A stretch of 40,280 bases of DNA from JAVVRI01 sp036654795. GTDB taxonomy: Bacteria; Bacteroidota; Bacteroidia; Bacteroidales; Tannerellaceae. Under the pieces are notes generated by a model. It saw only the letters and a program-made list of their open reading frames with translations. It searched no databases and had not been told where the DNA came from. The stretch is from positions 1 to 40,280 of the forward strand of contig JAVVRI010000005.1 of NCBI GenBank assembly GCA_036654795.1, given 5' to 3'. The translations under genes and the position numbers were made by a program. Of the stretch, positions 8,516-15,951 are shown piece after piece. The stretch's first letter is position 1; the number at the start of each line of letters is the position of its first letter.

Positions 8516-10846
8516 TTATTCATTCTTCAATCGTTCCACCGGGTTCTCGTTGGCAACAGACCAGGAACGGAGAAAGACTGTAGCCAAAATAATCAATAAC
8601 AATGCAAGTGCCCCAAGAAGTAGAACCATAGGGCTAAGCTCTACCTTCTCGGCAAACTGTTGCAACCATTTTTCGGCAGCTACATATGCTCCTATCAGAC
8701 CAATGAGAAGAGACGGTATTCCAAATCTTATTATATTCTTTGTTATCAGAAAAAGGATGTTGCCTGCCGTTGCTCCGTTTACTTTACGAACGGCAATCTC
8801 CTTACTGCGACGTTCTATCTCGTCGGACACATAGCCCAACAGTCCCAACAAAGTGATCAGCAACATAAAGAGCGAGGCGATGGCTACAGAACGTCGGAAA
8901 TGTTCGACATCCGTATACTTTTCATGGATCGTGTCTCGGTAGGTACTCAACAGAATCTCCTGCTCAGGCAACAGATCCGACAGTTGGTTGTTGAGCTTAG
9001 TCAACACCTCCGGAGTGATTTCTCTCAGACGAAGGGTAAGGATCGGGTTCTTTATCCGGGAAGAATAGGGCATAAGCAATATCGGATATTGCTCCTCGTA
9101 CAGCGAATTGACGACATAGTTGCTCAACACCCCCGCCACCCGAATGCCAAAATCCTCATTTACTTTGCCTATTGGACTATCCTTCCATCGCATCTTATCT
9201 ACAAGCATCTGGCTTACCAGCGTTGGAGCAGGTGCTAACTCGGCATTCGGGATGTTGCTTCCTGTGGTCAGATGCATACCCATCACATGAATATAATCAG
9301 AGTCTGCCCGAAAGAAGCGAACGGTACTAATCACCTCCTTCGTCTGCGGATCACTCAAAGGAGTACCGGGAATAGAGCTACAGAGTAAGTCCGAAGAAAA
9401 GGTTACCCCCACGACATCCGGAGAGCGAAGCAACTCAGCCTTTATGGTCTGTTGCCGATCAATAGGTACATCATATAATGTGCTGTATGCCAAATTATCC
9501 GGTTCATAGCCCAGATCTTTGTTCAACATCTGGTTATATTGCATTAGGATGACGACTAAAAACGCAAGCATAAAGGCAGCACTGGCAAACTGCAAGCACA
9601 GCAACACCTGCCTCCAGATCCGCTTGCTGTTGTAATAGAGCCTGAACACCTGCGTCACCGGGATGCGGGCAAACAGACAAGAGGGGATCACGCCCGAAAG
9701 TAACACCACGAAAAGGATTACCATCGTAGCAACCTTCAGCTGCTGCGGGGCAAAGAGGGCAGTCAGCGAAACACCTGTCAATAAGGTGATCTCATCCTGA
9801 AAAAGCAGAATGAAGAACCCCGACAACAGCAAGGCGGCAATCGTAATAATAATCGTTTCTTGCATCAGCATCATAAAGATCTGAGCAGACGTAGATCCGT
9901 TGCATTTATAGATGCCAATCGTTCGGGCACGTGTGGCCAAAGAGGAGATAGAGATCATGACATAATTCAAGGACACAGCAATAAGTATCAATGTAGCCAA
10001 CACGGTTAGCACGATCAGGTTTCGCTTGGTTTCGCCATTATCCATATGAAGTGTAACCAACGGTTTGATGTAATTGGTAAAAGAGAATCCACCCTTCTTC
10101 ATGGCCTCCATATCCATGTGGCGAGCGAGCATCTGCGGAATGGCTTTGTTGATACTTTCCATCGACACACCGGGCTGCAGACGGACATAACCGGTATATC
10201 CATCCCCTCCATTCCAACTATTCCGGCTAAATCCGGCTATGGAACGAATCATAGTAAACGACTCCAGGTGGCAATTCTCCGGCACATCCTGAAAGATCCC
10301 GCAAACAGTCAATGGCTTTTGTTGCATCTTATCCTCGAACAAGGTCTCACCAATCGGGTTTTGCTCTTTGAATATACGACGGGCAAGGCCTTCGGAGATA
10401 AAAACATGGTTGTCCATGCTCAATGCTTGCGGGTCTCCGGCAAGTATAGGGAAGGGCAATGTCCGAAAGAACATCGTGTCTGCCATAATCGTACGGACCG
10501 TATATTTATTCTCTTTCCGAAAAATGACCCCTTCCCATCCTTCAAAGATAGAAGTTCCGGCTTCCACACCCGGTATTTCTACCGCCATTGTGGGTGCCAC
10601 AGGTTGAAAGGTGTTATTGTAGTCTTGCGCTTTCGCTTTATCCGTTCCCGCTCCAGTCGTAAAGACCGTTTGCACTTGATAGATCTGATCGGCTTCGGGC
10701 AAGAAGCGGTCATAGCTCAAATCGAAGGTGATACGAGCAAATAAAACAAGCGCAATAGCCAATCCGAAGGTGAGGCTCAGCAGTTTGATTATATTATTAC
10801 CTCGTGCCTTAGCCAGGTAACGAAAAATAACAGTTAGTTGTTTCAT
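8516..10846 (-). CDS. FtsX/MacB-like ABC transporter permease (permease 4)
   Basis: This 776-residue permease has the same architecture and subfamily as permease 3: MKQLTVIFRYLAKARGNN, a membrane segment, the periplasmic-domain start FDLSYDRFLPEADQIYQVQ, a central membrane cluster, a second periplasmic domain, and a C-terminal FtsX domain with RRSKEIAVRKVNGAT. It is preceded by the membrane-fusion protein gene (43-bp gap) and followed by permease 3 (21-bp gap), so the genes are probably co-transcribed. Permeases 3 and 4 could pair as a heterodimer, as could 1 and 2 (inference). Length and motifs are intact. Confidence 0.92.
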   Translation of the reverse strand: MKQLTVIFRYLAKARGNNIIKLLSLTFGLAIALVLFARITFDLSYDRFLPEADQIYQVQTVFTTGAGTDKAKAQDYNNTFQPVAPTMAVEIPGVEAGTSIFEGWEGVIFRKENKYTVRTIMADTMFFRTLPFPILAGDPQALSMDNHVFISEGLARRIFKEQNPIGETLFEDKMQQKPLTVCGIFQDVPENCHLESFTMIRSIAGFSRNSWNGGDGYTGYVRLQPGVSMESINKAIPQMLARHMDMEAMKKGGFSFTNYIKPLVTLHMDNGETKRNLIVLTVLATLILIAVSLNYVMISISSLATRARTIGIYKCNGSTSAQIFMMLMQETIIITIAALLLSGFFILLFQDEITLLTGVSLTALFAPQQLKVATMVILFVVLLSGVIPSCLFARIPVTQVFRLYYNSKRIWRQVLLCLQFASAAFMLAFLVVILMQYNQMLNKDLGYEPDNLAYSTLYDVPIDRQQTIKAELLRSPDVVGVTFSSDLLCSSIPGTPLSDPQTKEVISTVRFFRADSDYIHVMGMHLTTGSNIPNAELAPAPTLVSQMLVDKMRWKDSPIGKVNEDFGIRVAGVLSNYVVNSLYEEQYPILLMPYSSRIKNPILTLRLREITPEVLTKLNNQLSDLLPEQEILLSTYRDTIHEKYTDVEHFRRSVAIASLFMLLITLLGLLGYVSDEIERRSKEIAVRKVNGATAGNILFLITKNIIRFGIPSLLIGLIGAYVAAEKWLQQFAEKVELSPMVLLLGALALLLIILATVFLRSWSVANENPVERLKNE

Positions 10847-10889
10847 CGTTTTTTGATTATTTGTGGATAACAGGTCTTATTCATGCTCG

Positions 10890-12140
10890 CTATTCCAGCA
10901 CTAACACTTCATTGTCTTTATAGCTTTCGTAGCTGGAGACGATTACTTTCTCTCCGGCTTCCAGTCCTTCGGTCACTTCATAAAACTGCGGGTTCTGGCG
11001 ACCGATCTTGATGGTGCGGCGATACGCCTTCTTACCATTCTTATCCAACACAAATATCCAACTGCCACCGGTGCTTTGGAAGAAAGTACCCTTTGGGATC
11101 ATGATGCTTTCGGTAGGTTGACCCAGTTCGAGGTTGATGTAATAGGTCTGTCCACTGCGGATATTGCCCGGACGCTCACCGGTGAAGACAAAGTCTGTAC
11201 GGAATTTACCATCACGCACCTCCGGATATACCTTGCGCACGCTCAGATCGAAATTGCTACCCTGGCGCTCGAAGGCGGCACTTAGACCAGACTTTACGCG
11301 GTCGATATAATGTTCGTCTATCAACGCTTCTATTTTATAGTCGGAGAGGTCGTTGATCTGTCCGATCTTCTGACCGGGGGTTACGTTCTGTCCCAGCACG
11401 ATGTCCAGCAGACCCAGCTCACCATTGATCTGTGAGCGGACGTTCAGGTTCTCCTTTCGCTCGCGGATCAAGATCACATTCTTACGCATATTCGCCAAAC
11501 TGCCTTCCATTTCATCCATCTGGATGGTGCGCGAGATGGAGTCTTGACGCAGACGCTCTACCACGAGGGCGTGTTTCTCTTTGGCCAATTCATAGTCCTC
11601 CTTGGCTTTCAAATAGTCCTCTTTGGCAATCAGATTTTCTTTATACAACTGCTCCTGCTGGCGATAGGCACGCAGGGCGCGGGTGATGTCCATATCCAGT
11701 TGGAGCTTCTCGGTACGGTTTCGCAGTTTGTCCTGCTCCATCGTCACCTGCGTATTGCGGAGGAAGTTTTGCTTTTCCGCCAAGTCGGCTTCGGCATTCA
11801 GTATCTGCAGGTCGAGGTTGGAGTTGGAAAGGCGGACAATGACGTCTCCCCTCTTCACCTGAGCCCCCTCTTCCACGACCTTTTCCTGCACGATGCCTCC
11901 CTCTTCGGGACTGAGTTGCACCACCGTGATGGGTTGTACCTGTCCGTCCACACGGACGAAGTCGTTGAACAGTTCATGGGTTACGTCTACAATACTAATG
12001 CCGCGGGTATCTACGTTGAGCGTCGAGGCATGGTCTCCGAAGAGTATCCATCCCAGCATTACGAGAAACAAAGTGCCACCTGCTACGTAAGGGATGTGCT
12101 TCTTCTGCAAACCCTTTTTCTTTTCTAATTGAATATCCAT
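10890..12140 (-). CDS. HlyD/MacA-type periplasmic adaptor (membrane-fusion protein)
   Basis: This 416-residue adaptor links inner-membrane permeases to a TolC channel. A short cytoplasmic Lys-rich start is followed by one membrane anchor at about 17-34. The first half of a lipoyl-like domain follows (about 65-105, GGIVQEKVVEEGAQVKRGD), then a long coiled-coil hairpin (about 110-225, rich in Glu, Lys, Gln and Leu). The second lipoyl half comes next (ELGLLDIVLGQNVTPGQKIG), then beta-barrel and membrane-proximal domains ending near the C terminus with GLEAGEKVIVSSYESY. It lies 35 bp after tolC and 43 bp before permease 4, giving the gene order of a MacAB-TolC-like system. Confidence 0.93.
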   Translation of the reverse strand: MDIQLEKKKGLQKKHIPYVAGGTLFLVMLGWILFGDHASTLNVDTRGISIVDVTHELFNDFVRVDGQVQPITVVQLSPEEGGIVQEKVVEEGAQVKRGDVIVRLSNSNLDLQILNAEADLAEKQNFLRNTQVTMEQDKLRNRTEKLQLDMDITRALRAYRQQEQLYKENLIAKEDYLKAKEDYELAKEKHALVVERLRQDSISRTIQMDEMEGSLANMRKNVILIRERKENLNVRSQINGELGLLDIVLGQNVTPGQKIGQINDLSDYKIEALIDEHYIDRVKSGLSAAFERQGSNFDLSVRKVYPEVRDGKFRTDFVFTGERPGNIRSGQTYYINLELGQPTESIMIPKGTFFQSTGGSWIFVLDKNGKKAYRRTIKIGRQNPQFYEVTEGLEAGEKVIVSSYESYKDNEVLVLE

Positions 12141-12175
12141 ATCGTTTATCTTGTTTTATCTGTTCGTTTGATTCA

Positions 12176-13513
12176 TTATTCGTTGATGAGGGGTTGCCCC
12201 TTGTAATAGTCTACCAGCCGGCACTTCATAAGGTACATCAGCTGCTTCTGCAACAGGTTTGCTTTCGATAGCAACAAGGTGTTGGCACTGGTTTGAAGGT
12301 CGATGGAGCTCATCAGCCCCTCTTCATACTTGCGAAGGGTCACTTTGTAGGCAATCTCGTCCGCCTGCCTCTTTTCCTCCATCTGTACAGTCTCTTTCGC
12401 AAAGCCTTCGCGGTCGAGAACGGCCTGTTCAATGGCTGTTTGCAACTGGCGATAGACCTCTGTCTGCTGTGCCATGGCTATCCGCACGTTGTTGCGGGCA
12501 CGGCGGAGGTTGGTCAGGCGGCTTAGTCCGTCGAAGAGCGGGAAGCTGAAGTTGATGGTGATATATTCACCACGATTATTCTTGAATTGTGTGCCGAACG
12601 GATCGGCCGCTGTCTCCGTATTCAGGTTCTCAAAGTAGTTAGTAGAGACGCCTCCGGAGAGGGAGATCCGGGGCAACAGCCTTCCCTTCTCCACCAAGTG
12701 TTGCATCTGGTAGCTTTTGAGCTGGTAGGTGGCTTGCAGCGCGGTCGGATTGTTTTCGGTTGCCTGGTTGTATATCTCTTCGATGGATTCATCCAAAGCA
12801 GAGAGATACGCCTTTTCGGCAACCAACGTATCTACGTCCAACTCCATGTCGGAAGGGAAGTTCATGTGGTCTTTCAAGGTTAGCAGCGCTGTGTTGCATA
12901 GGTTCTGCTGGTGGGTCAGGTTGTAATCGTCTGCTGCCACTTGCGCCTCAAACTGGGCGACATCCGCCTTCCCCTTCAAGCCCAACTGCTCCATGCGGGA
13001 GGTCTTATACAAGGTGCGGCTGCTCTCTTCCAACTGTTCGGCTGCCATGCGGACCGTACCGCGATAGTAGACGACATCCATGTAGGCCTGCATGGCATTT
13101 AGGGCAAGGTTGTCCTTCTCCTTTTGGATGTTGGTTTTGCCCAGCTGGCGGTTCACTTTCGACATGCGCCATTGGTTGACCAACTGTCCGCCGTTAAAGA
13201 GCGGAATAGAAACCCCCAGCCCATACCCATTATTGAAATTGGAGATGTTCTTGTAGGTATTCGTGCCCGGGTCGATAGAACGTCCAAAGTTATACCGGGC
13301 GTCCACATTGAGGGAAACGGAGGGGAAAAAGGAGGCGATGGAAGCGTTATACTCGGCCTTGTAGGTGTCGTCCGCGTACATTTGCTTCTTGACCTTCTGG
13401 CTGTTCTCCACCGCATACCGCATGCATTCATCCAGATTCCATCGTTTCTCCTGCGCGGCAGTCTGGGCAACCAGAGCCAGCGAAAAGACTGTTGTAAGTA
13501 CTATTTGTTTCAT
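12176..13513 (-). CDS. TolC-family outer-membrane efflux protein
   Basis: This 445-residue protein has a clear signal peptide (MKQIVLTTVFSLALVAQTAAQ, cleavage near residue 20) and the two long helical repeat halves of the TolC/OEP family. The first half opens with WNLDECMRYAVENS and the second includes PLFDGLSRLTNLRRARNN. It forms the outer-membrane channel and periplasmic tunnel. It is the first gene of the export transcript, preceded by a sigma-54-like promoter (13542-13557) and a family A double palindrome (13609-13654). The predicted leader is only about 18 nt. Start choice rests on the signal peptide. Confidence 0.93.
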   Translation of the reverse strand: MKQIVLTTVFSLALVAQTAAQEKRWNLDECMRYAVENSQKVKKQMYADDTYKAEYNASIASFFPSVSLNVDARYNFGRSIDPGTNTYKNISNFNNGYGLGVSIPLFNGGQLVNQWRMSKVNRQLGKTNIQKEKDNLALNAMQAYMDVVYYRGTVRMAAEQLEESSRTLYKTSRMEQLGLKGKADVAQFEAQVAADDYNLTHQQNLCNTALLTLKDHMNFPSDMELDVDTLVAEKAYLSALDESIEEIYNQATENNPTALQATYQLKSYQMQHLVEKGRLLPRISLSGGVSTNYFENLNTETAADPFGTQFKNNRGEYITINFSFPLFDGLSRLTNLRRARNNVRIAMAQQTEVYRQLQTAIEQAVLDREGFAKETVQMEEKRQADEIAYKVTLRKYEEGLMSSIDLQTSANTLLLSKANLLQKQLMYLMKCRLVDYYKGQPLINE

Positions 13514-13541
13514 TGCTTTATATGTTTTCTACGTATAAAGT

Positions 13542-13557
13542 AACAAATAGCGTGCCA
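13542..13557 (-). promoter_or_regulatory. Sigma-54-like -24/-12 promoter of the tolC transcript
   Basis: On the minus strand this reads TGGCACG-CTAT-TTGTT: a perfect -24 half, correct spacing, and a -12 half with GT in place of GC. About 40 bp around it (13547-13584) is clearly similar to the permease 1 promoter region (3192-3230). Transcription would start near 13531. Confidence 0.7.
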
Positions 13558-13608
13558 AAGCAGTTAAATATCTACATAACAACAAAGTAACAAAACGAAA
13601 GGAAAGGG

Positions 13609-13654
13609 AAAGTGTCCAATTATTGGACAGTGGTGTCCAATAATTGGACACTTT
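13609..13654. promoter_or_regulatory. Family A nested palindrome, enhancer-like (copy A2)
   Basis: Perfect 21-bp arms (13609-13629 and 13634-13654) flank a GTGG loop. The two 17-bp units, 13613-13629 and 13634-13650, are 21 bp apart, and the near unit is 56 bp from the -24 element, exactly as in A1. The loop is the complement of that in A1. The element starts 10 bp past the MBL-hydrolase stop codon and could also weakly terminate that transcript, but its duplication at a promoter argues for an activator site. Confidence 0.75.
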
Positions 13655-13664
13655 TAGTGAAAGA

Positions 13665-14420
13665 TCAGCACTCCACCGTCAGTCCGTCGTAGGCATAATG
13701 TACATGGGGCGGGAGCTCCTTTTCGACAATAGCCTGTAGGCCTATACGGTGACTCATGTGGATTAGGTAAGCCTCGCGGGGACGAATACGAGCAATATTC
13801 AGCAAAGCGTCCTCCAATCCTTCGTGCGAAGGATGCTCACCACGCCGAAGAGCATCGATAATCAGGACATCCAGCCCTTCTAGCTTTGCAAATTCCTCCT
13901 CAGGAATATACTTCAGATCGGTCAAGTAAGCCATTCCGCCAATTCGGTAGCCGAAGATAGGCAGTTTAGCATGCATCACCCGCACAGGGGTAACCAATAT
14001 GCCGGCAGCCGTAAAGGGTTGATTCGTTACGTCATGCAGCTCCAAATTCGGTATGCCCGGATATTTATAAGCACGAAAGGCATAAGGGATGCGGGTACGA
14101 ATGGCCTCGGAAACATCGGCCTCCGCATAGATGTCCACCCCCTTTTCACGACAGAGGGGACGCAGGTCGTCCAGCCCCCCGACATGGTCGTAATGCTCAT
14201 GTGTCAGCAAAAGAGCATCCAAGTGCTCAATGCCGTTATCCAGCATCTGACAACGAAAGTCTGGACCACAATCTATCAGTATGCACTTCCCCTCCACCTC
14301 CACAAGGGCGGAGGTGCGGGTACGTTTGTCTCGTGGATCGTGACTGGTACATACTTCACAGTGGCAACCTATCTCCGGATTACCGGTAGAAGTCCCGGTT
14401 CCTAAAAACGTAATTTTCAT
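13665..14420 (-). CDS. MBL-fold metallohydrolase, PhnP-like
   Basis: This 251-residue protein is a metallo-beta-lactamase-fold hydrolase close to the PhnP/phosphodiesterase group. The N terminus has GTGTSTGNP and a Cys/His cluster, CHCEVC (19-24), typical of the structural zinc site in PhnP-like enzymes. The metal-binding motif THEHYDH is at 73-79 and supports a dinuclear metal site. Further His and Asp residues (PVRVMHAKLP, AYLTDLKYIP, LIHMSHRIG) complete it. A cyclic-phosphodiester substrate is plausible from the family, but the cellular role is unknown; no phn genes are nearby. It overlaps the murB stop by one base (TAATG), so translation is probably coupled to murB. Confidence 0.88.
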   Translation of the reverse strand: MKITFLGTGTSTGNPEIGCHCEVCTSHDPRDKRTRTSALVEVEGKCILIDCGPDFRCQMLDNGIEHLDALLLTHEHYDHVGGLDDLRPLCREKGVDIYAEADVSEAIRTRIPYAFRAYKYPGIPNLELHDVTNQPFTAAGILVTPVRVMHAKLPIFGYRIGGMAYLTDLKYIPEEEFAKLEGLDVLIIDALRRGEHPSHEGLEDALLNIARIRPREAYLIHMSHRIGLQAIVEKELPPHVHYAYDGLTVEC

Positions 14421-15433
14421 TAACCTACATATTTAACCTCCGGCATTAGCTCTATGCCAAAGCAATCTTTAACCGCCATGCGAATACTCTCGGCCACGAG
14501 GGCAACTTCGTCCCCAGTAGCTCCACCAAGGTTGACCAGCACCAGTGCCTGCTTCTCGTAAACACCCACGGCGCCATGACTTTTACCTTTGAAGCCGCAT
14601 TGCTCGATTAGCCATCCGGCAGGTATCTTCATCTTACCGTCTTCCGCAGGATAGGACGGGATGTCTACATATTTCTGTCTCAACTTCTCAAAATGTGCCG
14701 AATCGATTAGAGGGTTCATAAAGAAACTGCCTGCATTGCCCAGCACCTCCGGATCAGGTAACTTACGGCGACGGACAGCAATAACCGCCTCGCGGATAGC
14801 AGTAAGCGTTACTTCAGGAATATCCTTCAGTTCCTCTTGCAGATTGCCATATTGGATGTTAAACTCCGGATGCTTATGCAGGCGGAGGATGACGTAGGTC
14901 ACAATGTGCGGATCGTTCTGTTCGTTCTTGAAGTAACTGGTACGATAACCGTAACCGCATTGCTCACGAGTAAAGGTGTGTTTCTCGAAAGAAAGCTGAT
15001 TGTACGCCTCAACGGCCTCCAACACATTCTGGATTTCGACACCGTATGCACCGATGTTCTGAATGGCGGCAGCACCCGTCTCGCCCGGGATCAAGGATAA
15101 GTTTTCGATGCCTCCCCAACCGTTCGACACGGCATAAGCAACCACCGCATCCCACGGTTCAGCCGCGCCAATGCGCAGCAGAACTGAGTCGTCCGTCTCC
15201 TCAGCAACAGTTATTCCCTTGATGGTAGAGTGTAAAACAATCCCATTATAATCGTTCAGAAATAGCAGATTACTGCCGCTTCCGATGTGTATAGACAAAC
15301 ATTCCTGAAAATATTCATCACGCAGAATGCGCCCTAATTCCTCCTCATTCTCATACTCCATGAACCAGCGGGTTTTGGCAGGGAGGTGGAAGGTATTATG
15401 CTTCTCTAACGAATAATTCTCTTCTATTTTCAT
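14420..15433 (-). CDS. murB: UDP-N-acetylenolpyruvoylglucosamine reductase
   Basis: MurB reduces UDP-GlcNAc-enolpyruvate to UDP-MurNAc with NADPH in cytoplasmic peptidoglycan synthesis. The 337-residue protein starts KIEENYSLEKHNTFHLPAKT and has the FAD-binding segments IGSGSNLLF and SLIPGETGAAAIQNIGAYG. It carries the type I tyrosine loop GYGYRTSYFK, the catalytic-serine segment GNAGSFFMNP and the segment PAGWLIEQCGFKG. Length and motifs fit the E. coli-like (type I) class. It is the first gene of a two-gene unit with the MBL-fold hydrolase and is divergent from the HU gene. Confidence 0.95.
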   Translation of the reverse strand: MKIEENYSLEKHNTFHLPAKTRWFMEYENEEELGRILRDEYFQECLSIHIGSGSNLLFLNDYNGIVLHSTIKGITVAEETDDSVLLRIGAAEPWDAVVAYAVSNGWGGIENLSLIPGETGAAAIQNIGAYGVEIQNVLEAVEAYNQLSFEKHTFTREQCGYGYRTSYFKNEQNDPHIVTYVILRLHKHPEFNIQYGNLQEELKDIPEVTLTAIREAVIAVRRRKLPDPEVLGNAGSFFMNPLIDSAHFEKLRQKYVDIPSYPAEDGKMKIPAGWLIEQCGFKGKSHGAVGVYEKQALVLVNLGGATGDEVALVAESIRMAVKDCFGIELMPEVKYVG

Positions 15434-15458
15434 TCTTCATAATTATTAATCCGGGGGA

Positions 15459-15466
15459 CAAAGGTA
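15459..15466 (-). promoter_or_regulatory. Candidate -7 element of murB
   Basis: The minus strand reads TACCTTTG, matching the Bacteroidetes -7 consensus TAnnTTTG, about 26 bp before the murB ATG. No -33 element with good spacing was found. Confidence 0.4.
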
Positions 15467-15608
15467 AGGAAAGAAAACCAAATATTCCGTTTTTCCGTTC
15501 TCTCCATGAACAAAATGGACGAGACTTTGTTAAAGATATATGGCACACCATAATATACAACCATTACAGGTGAACACATAATATAAACAATCAAAAAAAA
15601 CAAAACTT

Positions 15609-15893
15609 ATGAACAAAGCGGAACTTATTGAAGCCTTATCAAAAAAGGCTGGTTTACAGAAACAGGAAGCTAAGAAGATATTAGATACCTGTATTGAGAT
15701 CGTCACCGAACAAATGGTAAAGAAAGAAGAGATCGTATTAGTCGGTTTTGGCACATTGCTACCCCGACCACAGACGTCCCGACTGGCACGTAATCCGAAA
15801 ACAGGTACTCCGGTTACCATACCCCCACGTACCACGGTTAAATTCAAGCCAGGCAAATATTTGTTGGATGCCATGAATGTAAAAGAGATTTGA
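15609..15893 (+). CDS. HU/IHF-family DNA-binding protein
   Basis: This 94-residue protein is a full-length HU-type nucleoid protein. It opens MNKAELIEALSKKAGLQKQEA, has the hydrophobic core VGFGTL, the arm with RNPKTGTP at about 60-67, and the closing segment VKFKPGKYLLDAMN. It binds and bends DNA as a dimer, without strong sequence specificity in the family. The leader is A-rich and lacks a Shine-Dalgarno sequence. The upstream region holds a short palindrome, TATGGCACACCATA, at 15539-15552, which might be an operator (weak). It is followed by a strong bidirectional terminator. Confidence 0.95.
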   Translation: MNKAELIEALSKKAGLQKQEAKKILDTCIEIVTEQMVKKEEIVLVGFGTLLPRPQTSRLARNPKTGTPVTIPPRTTVKFKPGKYLLDAMNVKEI

Positions 15894-15908
15894 TGATAAA
15901 CTATCAGA

Positions 15909-15946
15909 AATCCCCCCTGTAATCTGAGTAGATTACAGGGGGGATT
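15909..15946. terminator. Bidirectional terminator between HU and carboxyltransferase genes
   Basis: A perfect 17-bp stem (15909-15925 and 15930-15946) with a GAGT loop contains a run of six C/G pairs and is followed by CGTTTTT on the plus strand. It lies between two convergent stop codons and should serve both genes. Confidence 0.85.
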
Positions 15947-15951
15947 CGTTT

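Noticed and set aside
13609..13654. Terminator of the murB/MBL unit
   Set aside because: It is 10 bp after the stop, but the following minus-strand DNA is TTTCCCTTTCC rather than a T-run, and the same element recurs upstream of permease 1 at fixed distance from a promoter. A minor terminator role is not excluded.
15539..15552. TATGGCACACCATA palindrome as a sigma-54 promoter for HU
   Set aside because: It contains TGGCAC but no TTG at the -12 distance; kept only as a possible operator in the HU entry.
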